From contig DNQL01000165.1 of NCBI GenBank assembly GCA_003500765.1, positions 1-11,609 on the forward strand: a stretch of DNA of 11,609 nucleotides, in the 5' to 3' direction. Position numbers and translations under genes: made by a program. A model generated the notes under the pieces. The model had not been told where the DNA came from, made no database searches, and saw nothing but the letters and a program-made list of their open reading frames with translations. Positions 7,458 through 11,609 of this stretch are shown piece by piece; within the stretch, counting starts at the first letter, position 1; the number at the start of each line of letters is the position of its first letter. This DNA is from Elusimicrobiota bacterium. Its GTDB lineage: Bacteria > Elusimicrobiota > Elusimicrobia > Elusimicrobiales > UBA9959.

Positions 7458-7913
7458 ATGGCTCTGCACAACCTGAAACCCAAACCGGGCTCGACCCACA
7501 AGAAGAAGCGCCTCGGTACCGGCCAGGGCTCCGGCCACGGCCAGACTTCCACGAAGGGCCAGAAGGGCCAGAACTCCACCGCCGGCGGCTCCAAGCCCCA
7601 CGGCTTCGAGGGCGGCCAGACGCCCCTGCTGAGGCGCATCCCCAAGATGGGCTTCAATAACGTCAAGTTCCGCACCGAGTACGCCTGGGTCAACATCTCC
7701 TCGCTGGAGAAGTGCTTCGAGACCGGCGCCGAGGTGAATCCCGAGTCTCTCAGGAAGACCGGCCTGGTGAGGACCTCTTTGCCCGTAAAGGTGCTCGGTG
7801 ACGGCGAGCTGAAGAAGAAGCTCAGCGTCACCGCCCACTCCTTCTCCAAATCCGCGAAAGAGAAGATCGAGAAGGCGGGCGGTAAGGCCGTTCTGATAGA
7901 AGCCAAGGCCTGA
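7458..7913 (+). CDS. rplO: 50S ribosomal protein L15
   Basis: L15 (151 aa) threads a long basic N-terminus into 23S rRNA and assembles late. It shows LHNLKPKPGSTHKKKRLGTG, the Gly-rich stretch GQGSGHGQTSTKGQKGQNST, then FEGGQTPLLRRIPKMGF, all L15 hallmarks. The usual GKGHKGQKARSGG segment has become TSTKGQKGQNSTAGG. The C-terminal half VKVLGDGELKKKLSVTAHSF and SKSAKEKIEKAGGKAVLI is typical. The SD is the G-rich stretch at 7444-7450, inside the end of rpsE. A strong intrinsic terminator follows, so rplO looks like the last gene of the long upstream transcript. Confidence 0.97.
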   Translation: MALHNLKPKPGSTHKKKRLGTGQGSGHGQTSTKGQKGQNSTAGGSKPHGFEGGQTPLLRRIPKMGFNNVKFRTEYAWVNISSLEKCFETGAEVNPESLRKTGLVRTSLPVKVLGDGELKKKLSVTAHSFSKSAKEKIEKAGGKAVLIEAKA

Positions 7914-7925
7914 AGCCGTCCCTCG

Positions 7926-7967
7926 CCCGTCGCCCGGACCCGCGTTCCGGGCGGCGGGAGATTTTTT
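7926..7967 (+). terminator. Intrinsic terminator after rplO
   Basis: CCCGTCGCCCGGA (7926-7938) pairs with TCCGGGCGGCGGG (7946-7958) over 13 positions, one of them a G-U wobble, around the 7-nt loop CCCGCGT. Three bases later comes TTTTTT (7962-7967). This GC-rich stem followed by a T tract is the classic Rho-independent form. It lies in the 106-nt gap before secY. It may stop the transcript fully or work as an attenuator that lowers secY–adk–map expression relative to the ribosomal genes. I see no convincing promoter between it and secY. Confidence 0.85.
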
Positions 7968-7983
7968 GAAAGCGGATATCCCC

Positions 7984-8012
7984 GGCGGGCCGCCCGCCTC
8001 CGCGCTACGGAG
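7984..8012 (+). promoter_or_regulatory. Two hairpins before secY; the second covers the SD
   Basis: The first hairpin pairs GGCGGG (7984-7989) with CCCGCC (7993-7998) around a 3-nt loop. The second pairs CTCCG (7998-8002) with CGGAG (8008-8012) around CGCTA. The two share base 7998 and would compete or stack. GGAG at 8009-8012, the secY SD, is inside the second stem, 7 nt before the ATG. I infer that folding would lower secY initiation. No protein or ligand binding can be told from the sequence. Confidence 0.45.
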
Positions 8013-8019
8013 ATGACGA

Positions 8020-9348
8020 ATGCAGCAGATAACCGATATATTCAAGATCGAAGACCTTAAACGCCGCATAATTTTCGTCGTCCTGGCCCTGGCCGCCTAC
8101 CGGCTGGGCGCCGTCATCCCGATACCCGGGATCAATACCGCGGCCCTTCAGGCGCTTTTCGAGGCCAACAAGGGCAGCCTGCTCGGCTTCCTCGATATTT
8201 TCTCCGGCGGCGCGCTGGGCCGCTTTTCCATCCTGTCCATGGGCGTGATGCCCTACATCAACGCCTCCATCATCATGAGCCTGGTGCAGGGCGCGCACGT
8301 ATTCCCGCTGCTGGACCGGTTGCAGAAAGAGGGCGAGAGCGGCCGCAAGAAAATAACGCAGATAACCCGCGTCTTCACCCTTTTCCTGGCCGCCTTCCAG
8401 TCGCTGGGCCTGACCCTGGCCCTCAATAATATCCCGACCCCCGGCAATATCCCGGTCATCCCCAACCCTACCGCGGCTTTCTACTTCGTGACCGTGCTCA
8501 CGCTGACCGCCGGAACCATCTTCGTTATGTGGCTGGGCGAACAGATCACCGAGCGCGGCATAGGCAACGGCATCTCGCTGATAATATTCGCCGGTATAGT
8601 CGAAGGCCTTCCCTCCGCCATAAAGAACATGATCTCGCTGGTGCAGGCCGAGGAAATGAGCCTGCTGACGGCTATACTGATACTCGCCATGGTCGCGGTG
8701 GTTACCGCGCTCGTGGTCTGGGTACAGACGGCGCAGCGCAAGATCCCCATCCAGTACGCCCAGCGACAGGTGGGCCGCAAGATGTACGGCGGCAGCACCG
8801 CTTTCCTGCCGCTGAAAGTGGACCAGAGCGGCGTGATCGCGGTCATCTTCGCGGTTTCGCTGCTGAGCGTTCCCTACACCATAGTCAGCTTCAACCCGCA
8901 GGCCCCCTGGGCGGCCAAGGTCATGTCGCTGATGAGCCACACCAGCCTCTGGTACCAGCTCGCCTACGTGGCGCTGATAATCTTCTTCTGCTACTTCTAT
9001 AACTCCGTCAGCATCAACCCCAAGGACCTGGCCGAGAACATGAAGAAATGGGGCGGTTTCATCCCGGGCATACGCCCCGGAGAGCCGACCGCCCAGCACA
9101 TAGAGTGGGTCCTCAACCGCATTACCCTGGGCGGCGCCCTGTTCGTTGCGGCCATAGCGGTGCTGCCCGACTACCTGCGCGCGAAATTCAACGTGCCGTT
9201 CTATTTCGGCGGCACCTCGCTGCTGATCGTCGTCGGCGTCGCGTTGGACACGATAGCGCAGATGGAGGCCCACCTTCTTATGCGCAATTACGAGGGCTTC
9301 TACAAGAATTCCAAGATAAAGGGCCGCTGGTTCAACGTAGGGGGCTAA
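8020..9348 (+). CDS. secY: Protein translocase subunit SecY
   Basis: SecY (442 aa) is the channel of the SecYEG complex in the inner membrane and passes unfolded proteins from SecA or the ribosome. Ten membrane helices can be placed at about 17-36, 68-90, 117-137, 153-172, 182-200, 213-235, 269-289, 313-330, 367-383 and 396-413. The plug region GFLDIFSGGALGRFSILSMG (56-75) and PYINASIIM follow the family. ITERGIGNGISLIIFAGIV is the SecY signature. Cytoplasmic loop C5 keeps the arginine important for SecA work (R352 in GIRPG). A conserved spot has changed: the usual NxxGVIPxIFA reads DQSGVIAVIFA at 268-278. SD GGAG at 8009-8012. It starts a separate block after the terminator and is followed by adk 4 nt later. 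Confidence 0.98.
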   Translation: MQQITDIFKIEDLKRRIIFVVLALAAYRLGAVIPIPGINTAALQALFEANKGSLLGFLDIFSGGALGRFSILSMGVMPYINASIIMSLVQGAHVFPLLDRLQKEGESGRKKITQITRVFTLFLAAFQSLGLTLALNNIPTPGNIPVIPNPTAAFYFVTVLTLTAGTIFVMWLGEQITERGIGNGISLIIFAGIVEGLPSAIKNMISLVQAEEMSLLTAILILAMVAVVTALVVWVQTAQRKIPIQYAQRQVGRKMYGGSTAFLPLKVDQSGVIAVIFAVSLLSVPYTIVSFNPQAPWAAKVMSLMSHTSLWYQLAYVALIIFFCYFYNSVSINPKDLAENMKKWGGFIPGIRPGEPTAQHIEWVLNRITLGGALFVAAIAVLPDYLRAKFNVPFYFGGTSLLIVVGVALDTIAQMEAHLLMRNYEGFYKNSKIKGRWFNVGG

Positions 9349-9352
9349 AACG

Positions 9353-10000
9353 ATGAACGTAATACTCCTCGGTTTCCCGGGTTCCGGGAAAGGCACTCAG
9401 GCCAAAGTCGTCGCGGAGAAGCTGGGCATGCTCCATTTTTCCACCGGCGACATCTTCCGAGAGGAGATAGCCAAGAAGACCCCGCTGGGCGAGAAAGTCC
9501 AGTCGTATCTCGCCTCCGGCCGCCTGGTGCCCGACGAAGTGGTCATAGAGGTCATTAAGTCGCGCGTCGCCGGCGCTAACAAGGGACTGATGTTCGACGG
9601 ATTTCCCCGGACGGTCGAGCAGGCGCAGGCCCTGGACGATTTTTTCGACGCCCGCGGCGAGAAGATAGACGCCGTCGTCTTCCTGGCCGTTCCCGAGCAG
9701 GAAGTGGTCAGCAGGCTGACCTCGCGGCGCACCTGCTCCAAGTGCGGCAAGATATACAATCTCAGCAGCAATCCGCCCGCGGCCGAGGGCAAATGCGACG
9801 ACTGCGGCTCCGCGCTGACCGAGCGCGAGGACGACAAGCCGGAAGTGGTAGCCAAAAGGCTGATGGTCTACAAGGACCTGACCGAGCCCCTGATCTCTTA
9901 TTACCGCGGCAACGGCGTGTTCCTGGAAGTGCCGGGGGCCCTCGAGCCCGCCGCGGTCACCGAAGGCCTCCTCGCGGCGCTGGCCGGCAAAGCGGCCTGA
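9353..10000 (+). CDS. adk: Adenylate kinase, zinc-LID long form
   Basis: Adenylate kinase (215 aa) converts ATP + AMP to two ADP in the cytosol. The P-loop is GFPGSGKGTQ (7-16), the AMP-binding helix begins STGDIFREEI (30-39), and GFPRTVEQAQ (83-92) is the signature. The LID domain (about 122-159) has C128-x2-C131 and C148-x2-C151, so it should bind structural zinc. The DDKPEVVAKRL segment (160-170) carries the Asp and Arg residues used in catalysis. Length fits the long bacterial form. The SD AGGGGG (9339-9344) is in the end of secY, so secY and adk are almost certainly on one transcript. Confidence 0.98.
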   Translation: MNVILLGFPGSGKGTQAKVVAEKLGMLHFSTGDIFREEIAKKTPLGEKVQSYLASGRLVPDEVVIEVIKSRVAGANKGLMFDGFPRTVEQAQALDDFFDARGEKIDAVVFLAVPEQEVVSRLTSRRTCSKCGKIYNLSSNPPAAEGKCDDCGSALTEREDDKPEVVAKRLMVYKDLTEPLISYYRGNGVFLEVPGALEPAAVTEGLLAALAGKAA

Positions 10001-10011
10001 AGGCTGCCCGG

Positions 10012-10788
10012 ATGGTAGAGATAAAATCGCCCGGCGAGCTCGAGAAAATGAGGAAGGCGTCGGCAATAGTGGCCGGGGTCCTGGTTCTTTTGAAAGACAT
10101 GGTCAGGCCGGGCGTCTCCACCGGCGAACTGAACGCTTTCGCCGAGAAAGAGATACGCGCGAGGGGAGGGGAGCCCGCTTTCCTGGGCTACCGCGGCTAC
10201 CCGGCCACGCTCTGCGTCTCCATCAACGAAGAGGTTGTGCACGGCATACCCTCCCCGTCGAGAAAGATAGCGGACGGGGACGTGGTCAGCCTCGACCTCG
10301 GATGCGTCTGGAAGGATTATTACGGCGACGCCGCGCTGACCGTGGCGGCCGGGAAGATCTCTAAAGAAGCGGCCAGGCTGATGACCGTGACCGAGCAGAG
10401 CCTCTCCGAGGCGCTGGCGCAGGTCAGGGACGGGGCCCGGCTGGGCGACGTCTGCCACGCGGTGGAGCGATGCGCCTGCGCGGCCGGTTATTCCGTGGTG
10501 CGGGAGTTCACGGGCCACGGTATCGGCCGCAGGCTGCACGAAGACCCGTCCATCCCCAACTATGGGCGGCCGGGCTCCGGGATAACGCTCAGGGAAGGAA
10601 TGACCCTGGCCATAGAGCCGATGATCTGCGCGGGCGGGCCGGGGGTCGAAGTTAAGGCCGACGGATGGACCGCGGTTACCCGGGACGGATCGCTTGCGGC
10701 GCATTTCGAGCACACGGTATGCGTAAAACAGGGAGGCTGTGAGATTCTGAGTTCGGGGCCTGCCGGGACAGCCTGGGCCCTTATTTAG
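10012..10788 (+). CDS. map: Methionine aminopeptidase, type I
   Basis: Map (258 aa) removes the initiator methionine from new proteins. The five metal ligands are all present: D95 (SLDLG), D106 (YYGDAAL), H169 (FTGHGIGR), E202 (AIEPM) and E233 (HFEHTV). H77 (VVHGIP) is the substrate-contact histidine. The pita-bread fold segments CVSINEEVVHGIP and GHGIGRRLHEDPSIPNYG are typical. ATG at 10012 starts a full-length protein with a weak SD GAAGG at 9999-10003. The same frame is open from 9742, but that part lies inside adk and looks like no known domain. About 14 residues (SSGPAGTAWALI region) extend past the usual end. There is no N-terminal zinc finger like that of some actinobacterial and eukaryotic Maps. 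Confidence 0.97.
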   Translation: MVEIKSPGELEKMRKASAIVAGVLVLLKDMVRPGVSTGELNAFAEKEIRARGGEPAFLGYRGYPATLCVSINEEVVHGIPSPSRKIADGDVVSLDLGCVWKDYYGDAALTVAAGKISKEAARLMTVTEQSLSEALAQVRDGARLGDVCHAVERCACAAGYSVVREFTGHGIGRRLHEDPSIPNYGRPGSGITLREGMTLAIEPMICAGGPGVEVKADGWTAVTRDGSLAAHFEHTVCVKQGGCEILSSGPAGTAWALI

Positions 10789-10794
10789 TATAAT
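10765..10794 (+). promoter_or_regulatory. Probable sigma-70-type promoter of infA
   Basis: A perfect TATAAT stands at 10789-10794, just after the map stop and within an AT-rich stretch that is out of keeping with the window. GGGACA at 10765-10770 matches the -35 consensus TTGACA at four of six bases, with an 18-nt spacer. A start about 7 nt after the -10 box would fall near 10801, only about 3 nt before the infA ATG. The -10 is clear, the -35 is only fair, and the function is inferred. IF-1 genes often have their own promoter in other bacteria. Confidence 0.55.
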
Positions 10795-10803
10795 ATAAAA
10801 GAT

Positions 10804-11022
10804 ATGCCGGATAACCAGAAAATAGAATTGGAAGGCGTCGTAAAAGAGTCCCTTCCCAACGCCACTTTCAGGGTGGAGATAGCGCCCGGGAAAGTGATAC
10901 TCGGATTCATTTCCGGGAAGATGCGCATCCACCACATAAAAATTCTTCCCGGCGACAAGGTGAAGCTGGAGCTTTCGCCTTACGACCTGACCAAGGGCCG
11001 GATAGTTTACAGGGAAAAATAA
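10804..11022 (+). CDS. infA: Translation initiation factor IF-1
   Basis: IF-1 (72 aa) binds the A site of the small subunit during initiation, along with IF-2 and IF-3. It is a single S1-like OB fold. The marks are [20 protein letters not shown], the conserved [20 protein letters not shown] and the ending [17 protein letters not shown]. Length matches the standard IF-1. The usual HISGK reads FISGK here, and KVILG replaces the common HxxxA before it. ATG at 10804 is the only sensible start; the map stop is in the same frame 15 nt before. No SD is seen in those 15 nt (TATAATATAAAAGAT), so it is either coupled to map or made from a nearly leaderless mRNA. Confidence 0.97.
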   Translation: MPDNQKIELEGVVKESLPNATFRVEIAPGKVILGFISGKMRIHHIKILPGDKVKLELSPYDLTKGRIVYREK

Positions 11023-11043
11023 CGGTTTTTAGAGAGGTATACG

Positions 11044-11157
11044 ATGAAAGTAAGAGCGAGCGTAAAACCGATCTGCATCAAATGCAAGGTCATCAAGCGC
11101 AAGGGCGTGGTGCGCGTAATCTGCACCGACCCCCGCCACAAGCAGAGGCAGGGTTAA
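11044..11157 (+). CDS. rpmJ: 50S ribosomal protein L36, zinc-binding type
   Basis: L36 is the smallest common large-subunit protein; this gene reads 37 residues from ATG to TAA. It starts [20 protein letters not shown] and ends [13 protein letters not shown], the family form. The zinc ligands are C11-x2-C14, C27 and H32, so this is the C+ version. SD AGAGAGG at 11031-11037 lies 6 nt upstream. The gene lies between infA and rpsM, its usual place in the alpha-type cluster. Confidence 0.97.
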   Translation: MKVRASVKPICIKCKVIKRKGVVRVICTDPRHKQRQG

Positions 11158-11236
11158 TATAGCGCGTGGCGCAAACCGGGGGCATCAGCCCGACGGCCGG
11201 CGCTTAGCGGTTTAAGCAAAGAACCAAGGAGAAGTT
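11158..11236 (+). promoter_or_regulatory. Possible structured leader before rpsM
   Basis: This 79-nt gap is longer than almost all others in the cluster. AAACCG (11173-11178) can pair with CGGTTT (11208-11213). Inside that, GGGC (11180-11183) can pair with GCCC (11188-11191) around ATCA. The SD AAGGAG (11226-11231) lies outside both stems. In E. coli, S4 binds a pseudoknot in the mRNA just before rpsM and represses the alpha operon. The place is the same here, but I cannot show a matching pseudoknot. No clear promoter is seen. Confidence 0.3.
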
Positions 11237-11609
11237 ATGGCACGAATAGCTGGAATAGATCTGCCGAGGGAAAAGAGGGTCGACATCGCCCTCGCCTATG
11301 TTTACGGTATAGGCCGCCCCATGGCGAAGAAAATACTCGAGTCCTTCAAGGGACAGATAGACCCGACCACCAGGGTGAAGAACCTCACCGAAGACCAGGT
11401 CGGCATGCTGAACTCTTACATTTCCAAGGAATACAAGGTCGAGGGCGAGCTGCGCCGCGAAGTCAACGCCAACATCAAGCGTTTCGTGGAGATCAACAGC
11501 TACAAGGGCTACCGCCACCGCCGCAACCTTCCCGTGCGCGGTCAGCCCACCAAGACCAACGGCAGGACCCGCCGCGGCCGCCGCAAGACCGTCGGCTCGG
11601 CCTCCAAGG
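11237..11609 (+). CDS. rpsM: 30S ribosomal protein S13 (3'-truncated by window edge)
   Basis: S13 is in the head of the small subunit, pairs with S19 and makes bridges to L5 and the P-site tRNA. The first 124 residues are visible and the window ends before a stop. The start [20 protein letters not shown] is the family signature, followed by [12 protein letters not shown]. The helix-turn-helix-like core ends in [20 protein letters not shown], then [15 protein letters not shown]. The common GQRTKTNART reads [18 protein letters not shown] at 11226-11231 is 5 nt before the ATG. The rest of an alpha-type block (rpsK, rpsD, rpoA, rplQ) would be expected beyond the edge but cannot be seen. Confidence 0.97.
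   Translation, partial: MARIAGIDLPREKRVDIALAYVYGIGRPMAKKILESFKGQIDPTTRVKNLTEDQVGMLNSYISKEYKVEGELRREVNANIKRFVEINSYKGYRHRRNLPVRGQPTKTNGRTRRGRRKTVGSASK

Noticed and set aside
9742-10011. Reading frame continuous with map that would give it about 90 extra N-terminal residues
   Set aside because: It overlaps adk out of frame, has an Arg/Gly/Gln-rich composition typical of a shadow frame, and the family start fits ATG at 10012.
10756-10786. GGGCC/GGCCC inverted repeat followed by TTATTTAG at the end of map as a terminator
   Set aside because: The stem is only 5 bp with a 15-nt loop, and the T run is broken. The nearby TATAAT is the stronger signal.

Overview
This window is the core bacterial ribosomal-protein cluster, in the classic S10–spc–alpha order, with every gene on the + strand. 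It holds 24 genes. The first (rplD, L4) is cut at its 5' end by the window edge and the last (rpsM, S13) at its 3' end. The source is a bacterium of rather high G+C. Codon use is mixed for such a genome: ATA (Ile) and AGG (Arg) are frequent even in these normally highly expressed genes. Together with the protein sequences this looks unlike Proteobacteria or Firmicutes. An Elusimicrobiota-like or other less-studied phylum is my tentative guess, at low confidence.

Layout: positions 1-3929 hold the S10-operon part (rplD, rplW, rplB, rpsS, rplV, rpsC, rplP, rpmC, rpsQ). Positions 3950-7913 hold the spc part (rplN, rplX, rplE, rpsN, rpsH, rplF, rplR, rpsE, rplO). No terminator separates the two, so they probably form one transcript. 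rpmD (L30), usual between rpsE and rplO, is absent: the two genes are 1 nt apart. A strong intrinsic terminator follows rplO, then secY, adk, map, infA, rpmJ and rpsM. Most genes are 1-40 nt apart or overlap by ATGA, and most have a clear Shine-Dalgarno (SD) sequence.

The genes build both ribosomal subunits: L2, L4, L22 and L23 around the catalytic centre and exit tunnel, L5 and L18 with 5S rRNA, and S3, S5, S8, S13, S14, S17 and S19 in the small subunit. The second part adds the protein-export channel SecY, adenylate kinase, methionine aminopeptidase and initiation factor IF-1. Four products (L24, S14, Adk, L36) carry intact zinc-binding cysteine sets.

I see no mobile element, CRISPR array, tRNA/rRNA gene or unknown protein system. 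The points worth a second look are regulatory or evolutionary: a hairpin between rplV and rpsC that may carry a distant SD to the rpsC start; a terminator plus an SD-masking hairpin before secY; a consensus TATAAT box placed so close to infA that its mRNA would be nearly leaderless; an altered L2 motif near the peptidyl-transferase centre; and the missing L30.
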